A stretch of DNA of 64,000 nt from Petrolisthes cinctipes (lineage: Eukaryota > Arthropoda > Malacostraca > Decapoda > Porcellanidae), in contig JAWQEG010000710.1 in assembly GCA_033782935.1 (NCBI GenBank), forward strand, positions 5,332,001-5,396,000, in the 5' to 3' direction. The position numbers and the translations under genes are program-made. The notes below the pieces were generated by a model. That model had not been told where the DNA came from and did not search any database. It saw only the letters and a list, made by a program, of their open reading frames with translations. This document shows positions 50,450 to 63,259 of the stretch, one piece after another; the first letter of the stretch is position 1; each line of letters begins with the position of its first letter.

Positions 50450-52444
50450 GTCCCAGAAGCGATCTGTACATGCCTACTCCGTGTTAAAGTATTTTAAAAA
50501 ATACATGCTCAAAACATACTGAAAATCGATCCTTTAGGTGCACAAAAGTCGATATGTGCATGCATCTTCAGTACCCGTTTATATCTCAAATTCATGCTCA
50601 AAACACCCGTAAATTCAATTTTTTGGGGTCCCAGAAGCAATCTGTACATGCCTACTCAGTGTTAGATTATTTTCAAAATACAGGCCCAAAACATGCTGAA
50701 AATCGATATTTTAGATGCGCAAAGTCAATATGTGCATGTATCTTCTGTACCCGTTTATATCTCAAATTCAGGCTCAAAACACCCGTAAATTCAATATTTT
50801 GTGGTCCCAGAAGCAATCTGTACAGTGCTAGAATATTTTCAAAATATAGGCTAAAAACATGCTAAAAATCGATCTTTTAAGTGCCAAAAAGTCGATATCT
50901 CAAATTCAGTCCCAAAACACCCGAAAATTCGATATTTAGGGGTCCCAGAAGCGATCTGTACATGCCTACTCCGTGTTAGAGTATTTTCAAAATACAGGCC
51001 AAAAACATACTGAAAATCGATCTTTTAGGTGCCCAAAAGTCGATATGTGCATGCATCTTCTGTACCCGTTTATATCTCAAATTCTGGCCCTAAACACCCG
51101 AAAATTCGATATTTTGGGGTCCCAGAAGCGATCTGTACATGCCTACTCCGTGTTAGAGTATTTTCAAAATTCAGGCCCAAAACATGCTGAAAATCTATAT
51201 TTTTGGTGCACAAAGTCAATATGTGCATGTATCTTCTGTACCCGTTTATATCTCAAATTCAGGCTCAAAACACCCGAAAATTCAATATTTTGGGGTCCCA
51301 GAAGCAATCTGTACATGCCTACACAGTGCTAGAATATTTTCAAAATATAGGCTAAAAACATGCTAAAAATCGACATTTTAGGTGCCAAAACATCGATATC
51401 TCAAATTCAGTCCCAAAACACCCGAAAATTCGATATTTAGAGGTCCCAGAAGGTATCTGTACATGCCTACTCCGTGTTAGAGTATTTTCAAAATACAGGC
51501 CAAAAACATACTGAAAATCGATCTTTTAGGTGCCCAAAAGTCGATATGTGCATGCATCTTCTTTACCCGTTTATACCTCAAATTCTGGCCCTAAACACCC
51601 GAAAATTCGATATTTTGGGGTCCCAGAAGCGATCTGTACATGCCTACTCCGTGTTAGAGTATTTTCAAAATTCAGGCCCAAAACATGCTGAAAATCGATA
51701 TTTTTGGTGCCCAAAGTCAATATGTGCATGTATCTTCTGTACCCGTTTATATCTCAAATTCAGGCTCAAAACACACGAAAATTCAATATTTTGGGGTCCC
51801 AGAAGCAATCTGTACATGCCTACACAGTGCTAGAATATTTTCAAAATATAGGCTAAAAACATGCTAAAAATCGACATTTTAGGTGCCAAAAAATCGATAT
51901 CTCAAATTCAGTCCCAAAACACCCGAAAATTCGATATTTAGAGGTCCCAGAAGGTATCTGTACATGCCTACTCCGTGTTAGAGTATTTTCAAAATACAGG
52001 CCAAAAACATACTGAAAATCGATCTCTTTGGTGCACAAAAGTCGATATGTGCATGCATCTTCTGTACCCGTTTATATCTCAAATTCTGGCCCTAAACACC
52101 CGAAAATTCGATATTTTGGGGTCCCAGAAGCGATCTGTACATGCCTACTCCGTGTTAGAGTATTTTCAAAATTCAGGCCCAAAACATGCTGAAAATCGAT
52201 ATTTTTGGAGCCCAAAGTCAATATGTGCATGTATCTTCTGTACCCGTTTATATCTCAAATTCAGGCTCAAAACACCCGAAAATTCAATATTTTGGGGATC
52301 CAGAAGCAATCTGTACATGCCTACTCAGTGCTAGAATATTTTCAAAATATAGGCTAAAAACATGCTAAAAATCGATCTTTTAGGTGCCAAAAAGTCGATA
52401 TCACAAATTCAGTCCCAAAACACCCGAAAATTCGATATTTAGGG
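50450..52444. repeat. 12-mer block (1995 bp) opening with the marked trimer
   Basis: A1 B1 C3, A2 B2 C2, A2 B2 C2, A2 B2 C1. Three A2-B2 trimers in a row replace the usual alternation. The opening A1 has 'gttaaagtatttt' and 'cgatcctttagg', shared with 54755 and 58429. Confidence 0.88.
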
Positions 52445-54754
52445 GTCCCAGAAGCGATCTGTACATGTCTACTCCGTGTTAGAGTATTTTAAAAAATACA
52501 TGCTCAAAACATACTGAAAATCGATCTTTTAGGTGCACAAAAGTCGATATGTGCATGCATCTTCAGTACCCGTTTATATCTCAAATTCAGGCTCAAAACA
52601 CCCGTAAATTCAATTTTTTGGGGTCCCAGAAGCAATCTGTACATGCCTACTTAGTGTTAGAGTATTTTCAAAATACAGGCCCAAAACATGCTGAAAATCG
52701 ATATTTTAGATGCGCAAAGTCAATATGTGCATGTATCTTCTGTACCCGTTTATATCTCAAATTCAGGCTCAAAACACCCGTAAATTCAATATTTTGGGGT
52801 CCCAGAAGCAATCTGTACAGTGCTAGAATATTTTCAAAATATAGGCTAAAAACATGCTAAAAATCGATCTTTTAAGTGCCAAAAAGTCGATATCTCAAAT
52901 TCAGTCCCAAAACACCCGAAAATTCGATATTTAGGGGTCCCAGAAGCGATCTGTACATGCCTACTCCGTGTTAGAGTATTTTCAAAATACAGGCCAAAAA
53001 CATACTGAAAATCGATCTTTTAGGTGCCCAAAAGTCGATATGTGCATGCATCTTCTGTACCCGTTTATATCTCAAATTCTGGCCCTAAACACCCGAAAAT
53101 TCGATATTTTGGGGTCCCAGAAGCGATCTGTACATGCCTACTCCGTGTTAGAGTATTTTCAAAATTCAGGCCCAAAACATGCTGAAAATCTATATTTTTG
53201 GTGCCCAAAGTCAATATGTGCATGTATCTTCTGTACCCGTTTATATCTCAAATTCAGGCTCAAAACACCCGAAAATTCAATATTTTGGGGTCCCAGAAGC
53301 AATCTGTACATGCCTACACAGTGCTATAATATTTTCAAAATATAGGCTAAAAACATGCTAAAAATCGATATTATAGGTGCCAAAAAATCGATATCTCAAA
53401 TTCAGTCCCAAAACACCCGAAAATTCGATATTTAGAGGTCCCAGAAGGTATCTGTACATGCCTACTCCGTGTTAGAGTATTTTCAAAATACAGGCCAAAA
53501 ACATACTGAAAATCGATCTTTTTGGTGCCTAAAAGTCGATATGTGCATGCATCTTCTGTACCCGTTTATATCTCAAATTCTGGCCCTAAACACCCGAAAA
53601 TTCAATATTTTGGGGTCCCAGAAGCGATCTGTACATGCCTACTCCGTGTTAGAGTATTTTCAAAATTCAGGCCTAAAACATGCTGAAAATCGATATTTTT
53701 GGTGCCCAAAGTCAATATGTGCATGTATCTTCTGTACCCGTTTATATCTCAAATTCAGGCTCAAAACACCCGAAAATTCAATATTTTGGGGTCCCAGAAG
53801 CAATCTGTACATGCCTACTCAGTGCTAGAATATTTTCAAAATATAGGCTAAAAACATGCTAAAAATCGATCTTTTAGGTGCCAAAAAGTCGATATCTCAA
53901 ATTCAGTCCCAAAACACCCGAAAATTCAATATTTAGGGGTCCCAGAAGCGATCTGTACATGCCTACTCCGTGTTAGAGTATTTTCAAAATACATGCTCAA
54001 AACATACTGAAAATCGATCTTTTAGGTGCACAAAAGTCGATATGTGCATGCATCTTCAGTACCCGTTTATATCTCAAATTCAGGCTCAAAACACCCGGAA
54101 ATTCAATATTTTGGGGTCCCAGAAGCAATCTGTACATGCCTACTCAGTGTTAGAGTATTTTCAAAATACAGGCCCAAAACATGCTGAAAATCGATATTTT
54201 AGATGCCCAAAGTCAATATGTGCATGTATCTTCTGTACCCGTTTATATCTCAAATTCAGGCTCAAAACACCCGAAAATTCAATATTTTGGGGTCCCAGAA
54301 GCAATCTGTACATGCCTACACAGTGCTAGAATATTTTCAAAATATAGGCTAAAAACATGCTAAAAATCGACATTTTAGGTGCCAAAACATCGATATCTCA
54401 AATTCAGTCCCAAAACACCCGAAAATTCGATATTTAGAGGTCCCAGAAGGTATCTGTACATGCCTACTCCGTGTTAGAGTATTTTCAAAATACAGGCCAA
54501 AAACATACTGAAAATCGATCTCTTTGGTGCCCAAAAGTCGATATGTGCATGCATCTTCTGTACCCGTTTATATCTCAAATTCTGGCCCTAAACACCCGAA
54601 AATTCGATATTTTGGGGTCCCAGAAGCGATCTGTACAGTGCTAGAATATTTTCAAAATATAGGCTAAAAACATGCTAAAAATCGATCTTTTAAGTGCCAA
54701 AAAGTCGATATCACAAATTCAGTCCCAAAACACCCGAAAATTCGATATTTAGGG
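52445..54754. repeat. 14-mer block (2310 bp) opening with the marked trimer
   Basis: A1 B1 C3, A2 B2 C2, A2 B2 C1, A1 B1 C2, A2 C3. The closing unit A2-C3 at 54440-54754 is a 315-bp dimer, the only one I mapped in this region. The segment 53939-54560 matches 49448-50069 and 57427-58048. Confidence 0.87.
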
Positions 54755-57700
54755 GTCCCAGAAGCGATCAGTACATGCCTACTCCGTGTTAAAGTATTTT
54801 AAAAAATACATGCTCAAAACATACTGAAAATCGATCCTTTAGGTGCACAAAAGTCGATATGTGCATGCATCTTCAGTACCCGTTTATATCTCAAATTCAG
54901 GCTCAAAACACCCGTAAATTCAATTTTTTGGGGTCCCAGAAGCAATCTGTACATGCCTACTCAGTGTTAGATTATTTTCAAAATACAGGCCCAAAACATG
55001 CTGAAAATCGATATTTTAGATGCGCAAATTCAATATGTGCATGTATCTTCTGTACCCGTTTATATCTCAAATTCAGGCTCAAAACACCCGTAAATTCAAT
55101 ATTTTGTGGTCCCAGAAGCAATCTGTACAGTGCTAGAATATTTTCAAAATATAGGCTAAAAACATGCTAAAAATCGATCTTTTAAGTGCCAAAAAGTCGA
55201 TATCTCAAATTCAGTCCCAAAACACCCGAAAATTCGATATTTAGGGGTCCCAGAAGCGATCTGTACATGCCTACTCCGTGTTAGAGTATTTTCAAAATAC
55301 AGGCCAAAAACATACTGAAAATCGATCTTTTAGGTGCCCAAAAGTCGATATGTGCATGCATCTTCTGTACCCGTTTATATCTCAAATTCTAGCCCTAAAC
55401 ACCCGAAAATTCGATATTTTGGGGTCCCAGAAGCGATCTGTACATGCCTACTCCGTGTTAGAGTATTTTCAAAATTCAGGCCCAAAACATGCTGAAAATC
55501 TAAATTTTTGGTGCCCAAAGTCAATATGTGCATGTATCTTCTGTACCCGTTTATATCTCAAATTCAGCCTCAAAATACTCGAAAATTCAATATTTTAGGG
55601 TCCCAGAAGCAATCTGTACATGCCTACCCAGTGCTAGAATATTTTCAAAATATAGGCTAAAAACATGCTAAAAATCGATCTTTTAGGTTCCAAAAAGTCG
55701 ATATCTCAAATTCAGTCCCAAAACACCCGAAAATTCGATATGTAGGGGTCCCAGAAGCGATCTGTACATGCCTACTCCGTGTTAGAGTATTTTCAAAATA
55801 CATGCTCAAAAGATACTGAAAATCGATCTTTTAGGTGCACAAAAGTCGATATGTGCATGCATCTTCAGTACCCGTTTATATCTCAAATTCAGGCTCAAAA
55901 CACCCGAAAATTCAATATTTTAGGGTCCCAGAAGCAATCTGTACATGCTTACTCAGTGTTAGAGTATTTTCAAAATACAGGCCCAAATCATGCTGAAAAT
56001 CGATATTTTAGATGCCCAAAGTCAATATGTGCATGTATCTTCTGTGCCCGCTTATATCTCAAATTAAGGCTCAAAACACCCGAAAATTCAATATTTTGGG
56101 GTCCCAGAAGCAATCTGTACATGCCTACCCAGTGCTAGAATATTTTAAAAATATAGGCTAAAAACATGCTAAAAATCGATCTTTTAGGTGCCAAAAAGTC
56201 GATATCTCAAATTCAGTCCCAAAACACCCGAAAATTCGATATGTAGGGGTCCCAGAAGCGATCTGTACATGCCTACTCCGTGTTAGAGTATTTTCAAAAT
56301 ACAGGCCAAAAACATACTGAAAATCGATCTTTTAGGTGCCCAAAAGTCGATATGTGCATGCATCTTCTGTACCCGTTTATATCTCAAATTCTGGCCTTAA
56401 ACACCCGAAAATTCGATATTTTGGGGTCCCAGAAGCGATCTGTACATGCCTACTCCGTGTTAGAGTATTTTCAAAATTCAGGCCCAAAACATGCTGAAAA
56501 TCGATATTTTTGGTGCCCAAAGTCAATATGTGCATATATCTTCTGTACCCGTTTATATCTCAAATTCAGGCTCAAAACACCCGAAAATTCAATATTTTGG
56601 GGTCATAGAAGCAATCTGTACATGCCTACTCAGTGTTAGAGTATTTTCAAAATACAGGCCCAAAACATTCTGAAAATCGATATTTTAGATGCCCAAAGTC
56701 AATATGTGCATGTATCTTCTGTACCCGTTTATATTTCAAATTCAGGCTCAAAACACCCGAAAATTCAATATTTTGGGGTCCCAGAAGCAATCTGTACATG
56801 CCTACACAGTGCTAGAATATTTTCAAAATATAGGCTAAAAACATGCTAAAAATCGACATTTTAGGTGTCAAAAAATCGATATCTCAAATTCAGTCCCAAA
56901 ACACCCGAAAATTCGATATTTAGAGGTCCCAGAAGGTATCTGTACATGCCTACTCCGTGTTAGAGTATTTTCAAAATACAGGCCAAAAACATACTGAAAA
57001 TCGATCTTTTAGGTGCCCAAAAGTCGATATGTGCATGCATCTTCTGTACCCGTTTTTATCTCAAATTCTGTCCCTAAACACCCAAAAATTCGATATTTTG
57101 GGGTCCCAGAAGCGATCTGTACATGCCTACTCCGTGTTAGAGTATTTTCAAAATTCAGGCCCAAAACATGCTGAAAATCGATATTTTTGGTGCCCAAAGT
57201 CAATATGTGCATGTATCTTCTGTACCCGTTTATATCTCAAATTCAGGCTCAAAACACCCGAAAATTCAATATTTTGGGGTCCCAGAAGCAATCTGTACAT
57301 GCCTACTCAGTGCTAGAATATTTTCAAAATATAGGCTAAAAACATGCTAAAAATCGATCTTTTAGGTGCCAAAAAGTCGATATCTCAAATTCAGTCCCAA
57401 AACACCCGAAAATTCGATATTTAGGGGTCCCAGAAGCGATCTGTACATGCCTACTCCGTGTTAGAGTATTTTCAAAATACATGCTCAAAACATACTGAAA
57501 ATCGATCTTTTAGGTGCACAAAAGTCGATATGTGCATGCATCTTCAGTACCCGTTTATATCTCAAATTCAGGCTCAAAACACCCGGAAATTCAATATTTT
57601 GGGGTCCCAGAAGCAATCTGTACATGCCTACTCAGTGTTAGAGTATTTTCAAAATACAGGCCCAAAACATGCTGAAAATCGATATTTTAGATGCCCAAAG

Positions 57701-58428
57701 TCAATATGTGCATGTATCTTCTGTACCCGTTTATATCTCAAATTCAGGCTCAAAACACCCGAAAATTCAATATTTTGGGGTCCCAGAAGCAATCTGTACA
57801 TGCCTACACAGTGCTAGAATATTTTCAAAATATAGGCTAAAAACATGCTAAAAATCGACATTTTAGGTGCCAAAACATCGATATCTCAAATTCAGTCCCA
57901 AAACACCCGAAAATTCGATATTTAGAGGTCCCAGAAGGTATCTGTACATGCCTACTCCGTGTTAGAGTATTTTCAAAATACAGGCCAAAAACATACTGAA
58001 AATCGATCTCTTTGGTGCCCAAAAGTCGATATGTGCATGCATCTTCTGTACCCGTTTATATCTCAAATTCTGGCCCTAAACACCCGAAAATTCGATATTT
58101 TGGGGTCCCAGAAGCGATCTGTACATGCCTACTCCGTGTTAGAGTATTTTCAAAATTCAGGCCCAAAACATGCTGAAAATCGATATTTTTGGAGCCCAAA
58201 GTCAATATGTGCATATATCTTCTGTACCCGTTTATATCTCAAATTCAGGCTCAAAACACCCGAAAATTCAATATTTTGGGTGCCCAGAAGCAATCTGTAC
58301 ATGCCTACTCAGTGCTAGAATATTTTCAAAATATAGGCTAAAAACATGCTAAAAATCGATCTTTTAAGTGCCAAAAAGTCGATATCACAAATTCAGTCCC
58401 AAAACACCCGAAAATTCGATATTTAGGG
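54755..58428. repeat. 3674-bp block opening with the marked trimer
   Basis: It begins with the marked A1 B1 C3 and A2 B2 C. It then carries the 'cctacccagtgc', 'aaaagatactg' and 'cccaaatcatg' variants and the 677-bp tetramer at 56249-56925. From 57427 it repeats 53939-54560 and then 49949-50449. Other private changes are 'cgtttttatctc' near 57052 and 'cacccaaaaattcg' near 57080. Confidence 0.86.
56249..56925 (+). repeat. Tetramer A2-B2-B1-C2 (677 bp)
   Basis: Anchors at 56249, 56426, 56602 and 56778. The extra B is of the other subtype. The length is a trimer plus 176 bp. The anchor of the third monomer is altered to 'gtcatagaag'. Confidence 0.88.
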
Positions 58429-59911
58429 GTCCCAGAAGCGATCTGTACATGCCTACTCCGTGTTAAAGTATTTTAAAAAATACATGCTCAAAACATACTG
58501 AAAATCGATCCTTTAGGTGCACAAAAGTCGATATGTGCATGCATCTTCAGTACCCGTTTATATCTCAAATTCAGGCTCAAAACACCCGTAAATTCAATTT
58601 TTTGGGGTCCCAGAAGCAATCTGTACATGCCTACTCAGTGTTAGATTTTTTTCAAAATACAGGCCCAAAACATGCTGAAAATCGATATTTTAGATGCGCA
58701 AAGTCAATATGTGCATGTATCTTCTGTACCCGTTTATATCTCAAATTCAGGCTCAAAACACCCGTAAATTCAATATTTTGTGGTCCCAGAAGCAATCTGT
58801 ACAGTGCTAGAATATTTTCAAAATATAGGCTAAAAACATGCTAAAAATCGATCTTTTAAGTGCCAAAAAGTCGATATCTCAAATTCAGTCCCAAAACACC
58901 CGAAAATTCGATATTTAGGGGTCCCAGAAGCGATCTGTACATGCCTACTCCGTGTTAGAGTATTTTCAAAATACAGGCCAAAAACATACTGAAAATCGAT
59001 CTTTTAGGTGCCCAAAAGTCGATATGTGCATGCATCTTCTGTACCCGTTTATATCTCAAATTCTGGCCCTAAACACCCGAAAATTCGATATTTTGGGGTC
59101 CCAGAAGCGATCTGTACATGCCTACTCCGTGTTAGAGTATTTTCAAAATTCAGGCCCAAAACATGCTGAAAATCTATATTTTTGGTGCCCAAAGTCAATA
59201 TGTGCATGTATCTTCTGTACCCGTTTATATCTCAAATTCAGCCTCAAAATACTCGAAAATTCAATATTTTAGGGTCCCAGAAGCAATCTGTACATGCCTA
59301 CCCAGTGCTAGAATATTTTCAAAATATAGGCTAAAAACATGCTAAAAATCGATCTTTTAGGTTCCAAAAAGTCGATATCTCAAATTCAGTCCCAAAACAC
59401 CCGAAAATTCGATATGTAGGGGTCCCAGAAGCGATCTGTACATGCCTACTCCGTGTTAGAGTATTTTCAAAATACATGCTCAAAAGATACTGAAAATCGA
59501 TCTTTTAGGTGCACAAAAGTCGATATGTGCATGCATCTTCAGTACCCGTTTATATCTCAAATTCAGGCTCAAAACACCCGAAAATTCAATATTTTAGGGT
59601 CCCAGAAGCAATCTGTACATGCTTACACAGTGTTAGAGTATTTTCAAAATACAGGCCCAAATCATGCTGAAAATCGATATTTTAGATGCCCAAAGTCAAT
59701 ATGTGCATGTATCTTCTGTGCCCGTTTATATCTCAAATTAAGGCTCAAAATACCCGAAAATTCAATATTTTCGGTCCCAGAAGCAATCTGTACAGTGCTA
59801 GAATATTTTCAAAATATAGGCTAAAAACATGCTAAAAATCGATCTTTTAGGTGCCAAAAAGTCGATATCTCAAATTCAGTCCCAAAACACCCGAAAATAC
59901 GATATTTACGG

Positions 59912-60588
59912 GTCCCAGAAGCGATTTGTACATGCCTACTAAGTGTTAGAGTATTTTCAAAATACATGCTCAAAACATACTGAAAATCGATCTTTTAGGT
60001 GCACAAAAGTCGATATGTGCATGCATCTTCAGTACCCGTTTATATCTCAAATTCAGGCTCAAAACATCCGAAAATTCAATATTTTGGGGTCCCAGAAGCA
60101 ATCTGTACATGCCTACTCAGTGTTAGAGTATTTTCAAAATACAGGCCCAAAACATGCTGAAAATCGATATTTTAGATGCCCAAAGTCAATATGTGCATGT
60201 ATCTTCTGTACCCGTTTATATCTCAAATTCAGGCTCAAAACACCCGAAAATTCAATATTTTGGGGTCCCAGAAGCAATCTGTACATGCCTACTCAGTGTT
60301 AGAGTATTTTCAAAATACAGGCCCAAAACATTCTGAAAATCGATATTTTAGATGCCCAAAATCAATATGTGCATGTATCTTCTGTACCCGTTTATATTTC
60401 AAATTCAGGCTCAAAACACCCGAAAATTCAATATTTTGGGGTCCCAGAAGCAATCTGTACATGCCTACACAGTGCTAGAATATTTTCAAAATATAGGCTA
60501 AAAACATGCTAAAAATCGACATTTTAGGTGTCAAAAAATCGATATCTCAAATTCAGTCCCAAAACACCCGAAAATTCGATATTTAGAG
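59912..60588 (+). repeat. Tetramer A1-B1-B1-C2 (677 bp)
   Basis: Anchors at 59912, 60089, 60265 and 60441. Two B1 monomers follow each other. The second carries 'aaaacattctg' and 'tttatatttcaaattc' and matches 56602-56777. Confidence 0.88.
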
Positions 60589-62582
60589 GTCCCAGAAGGT
60601 ATCTGTACATGCCTACTCCGTGTTAGAGTATTTTCAAAATACAGGCCAAAAACATACTGAAAATCGATCTTTTAGGTGCCCAAAAGTCGATATGTGCATG
60701 CATCTTCTGTACCCGTTTTTATCTCAAATTCTGTCCCTAAACACCCAAAAATTCGATATTTTGGGGTACCAGAAGCGATCTGTACATGCCTACTCCGTGT
60801 TAGAGTATTTTCAAAATTCAGGCCCAAAACATGCTGAAAATCGATATTTTTGGTGCCCAAAGTCAATATGTGCATGTATCTTCTGTACCCGTTTATATCT
60901 CAAATTCAGGCTCAAAACACCCGAAAATTCAATATTTTGGGGTCCCAGAAGCAATCTGTACATGCCTACTCATTGCTAGAATATTTTCAAAATATAGGCT
61001 AAAAACATGCTAAAAATCGATCTTTTAGGTGCCAAAAAGTCGATATCTCAAATTCAGTCCCAAAACACCCGAAAATTCGATATTTAGGGGTCCCAGAAGC
61101 GATCTGTACATGCCTACTCCGTGTTAGAGTATTTTCAAAATACATGCTCAAAACATACTGAAAATCGATCTTTTAGGTGCACAAAAGTCGATATGTGCAT
61201 GCATCTTCAGTACCCGTTTATATCTCAAATTCAGGCTCAAAACACCCGAAAATTCAATATTTTGGGGTCCCAGAAGCAATCTGTACATGCCTACTCAGTG
61301 TTAGAGTATTTTCAAAATACAGGCCCAAAACATGCTGAAAATCGATATTTTAGATGCCCAAAGTCAATATGTGCATGTATCTTCTGTACCCGTTTATATC
61401 TCAAATTCAGGCTCAAAACACCCGAAAATTCAATATTTTGGGGTCCCAGAAGCAATCTGTACATGCCTACTCAGTGCTAGAATATTTTCAAAATATAGGC
61501 TAAAAACATGCTAAACATCGATCTTTTAGGTGCTAAAAAGTCGATATCTCAAATTCAGTCCCAAAACACCCGAAAATTCGATATTTAGGGGTCCCAGAAG
61601 CGATCTGTACATGCCTACTCCGTGTTAGAGTATTTTCAAAATACATGCTCAAAACATACTGAAAATCGATCTTTTAGGTGCACAAAAGTCGATATGTGCA
61701 TGCATCTTCAGTACCCGTTTATATCTCAAATTCAGGCTCAAAACACCCGAAAATTCAATATTTTGGGGTCCCAGAAGCAATCTGTACATGCTTACTCAGT
61801 GTTAGAGTATTTTCAAAATACAGGCCCAAATCATGCTGAAAATCGATATTTTAGATGCCCAAAGTCAATATGTGCATGTATCTTCTGTGCCCGTTTATAT
61901 CTCAAATTCAGGCTCAAAACACCCGAAAATTCAATATTTTGGGGTCCCAGAAGCAATCTGTACTGTGCTAGAATATTTTCAAAATATAGGCTAAAAACAT
62001 GCTAAAAATCGATCTTTTAAGTGCCAAAAAATCGATATCTCAAATTCAGTCCCAAAACACCCGAAAATTCGATATTTAGGGGTCCCAGAAGCGATCTGTA
62101 CATGCCTACTCCGTGTTAGAGTATTTTCAAAATACAGGCCAAAAACATACTGAAAATCGATCTTTTAGGTGCCCAAAAGTCGATATGTGCATGCATCTTC
62201 AGTACCCGTTTATATCTCAAATTCTGACCTTAAACACCCGAAAATTCGATATTTTGGGGTCCCAGAAGCAATCTGTACATGCCTACTCCGTGTTAGAGTA
62301 TTTTCAAAATTCAGGCCCAAAACATGCTGAAAATCTATATTTTTGGTGCCCAAAGTCAATATGTGCATGTATCTTCTGTACCCATTTATATCTCAAATTC
62401 AGCCTCAAAACACCCGAAAATTCAATATTTTGGGGTCCCAGAAGCAATCTGTACATGCCTACCCAGTGCTAGAATATTTTAAAAATAAAGGCTAAAAACA
62501 TGCTAAAAATCGATCTTTTAGGTGCCAAAAAGTCGATATCTCAAATTCAGTCCCAAAACACCCGAAAATTCTATATGTAGGG

Positions 62583-63259
62583 GTCCCAGAAGCGATCTGT
62601 ACATGCCTACTCCGTGTTAGAGTATTTTCAAAATACAGGCCAAAAACATACTGAAAATCGATCTTTTAGGTGCCCAAAAGTCGATATGTGCATGCATCTT
62701 CTGTACCCGTTTATATCTCAAATTCTGGCCTAAAACACCCGAAAATTCAATATTTTGGGGTCCCAGAAGCAATCTGTACATGCCTACTCCGTGTTAGAGT
62801 ATTTTCAAAATTCAGGCCCAAAACATGCTGAAAATCGATATTTTTGGTGCCCAAAGTCAATATGTGCATGTATCTTCTGTACCCGTTTATATCTCAAATT
62901 CAGGCTCAAAACACCCGAAAATTCAATATTTTGGGGTCCCAGAAGCGATCTGTACATGCCTACTCCGTGTTAGAGTATTTTCAAAATTCAGGCCCAAAAC
63001 ATGCTGAAAATCGATATTTTTGGAGCCCAAAGTCAATATGTGCATGTATCTTCTGTACCCGTTTATATCTCAAATTCAGGCTCAAAACACCCGAAAATTC
63101 AATATTTTGGGGTTCCAGAAGCAATCTGTACATGCCTACTCAGTGCTAGAATATTTTCAAAATATAGGCTAAAAACATGCTAAAAATCGATCTTTTAGGT
63201 GCCAAAAAGTCGATATCACAAATTCAGTCCCAAAACACCCGAAAATTCGATATTTAGGG
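62583..63259 (+). repeat. Tetramer A2-B2-B2-C1 (677 bp)
   Basis: Anchors at 62583, 62760, 62936 and 63112. The second B2 has 'atatttttggagccc', a variant of the 47-58 kb region, while the first has the standard 'ggtgccc'. Confidence 0.88.

Larger units (their letters stand above)
58429..63259. repeat. 4831-bp block opening with the marked trimer
   Basis: The opening 1.3 kb matches 47964-49300 (offset 10465 bp) and 54755-56080. It holds two tetramers (59912-60588 and 62583-63259). The segment from about 60300 to 61400 matches 56630-57740 at an offset of 3663 bp ('aaaacattctg', 'tttatatttcaaattc', 'aggtgtcaaaaaatcg', 'cgtttttatctc'). Confidence 0.86.
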
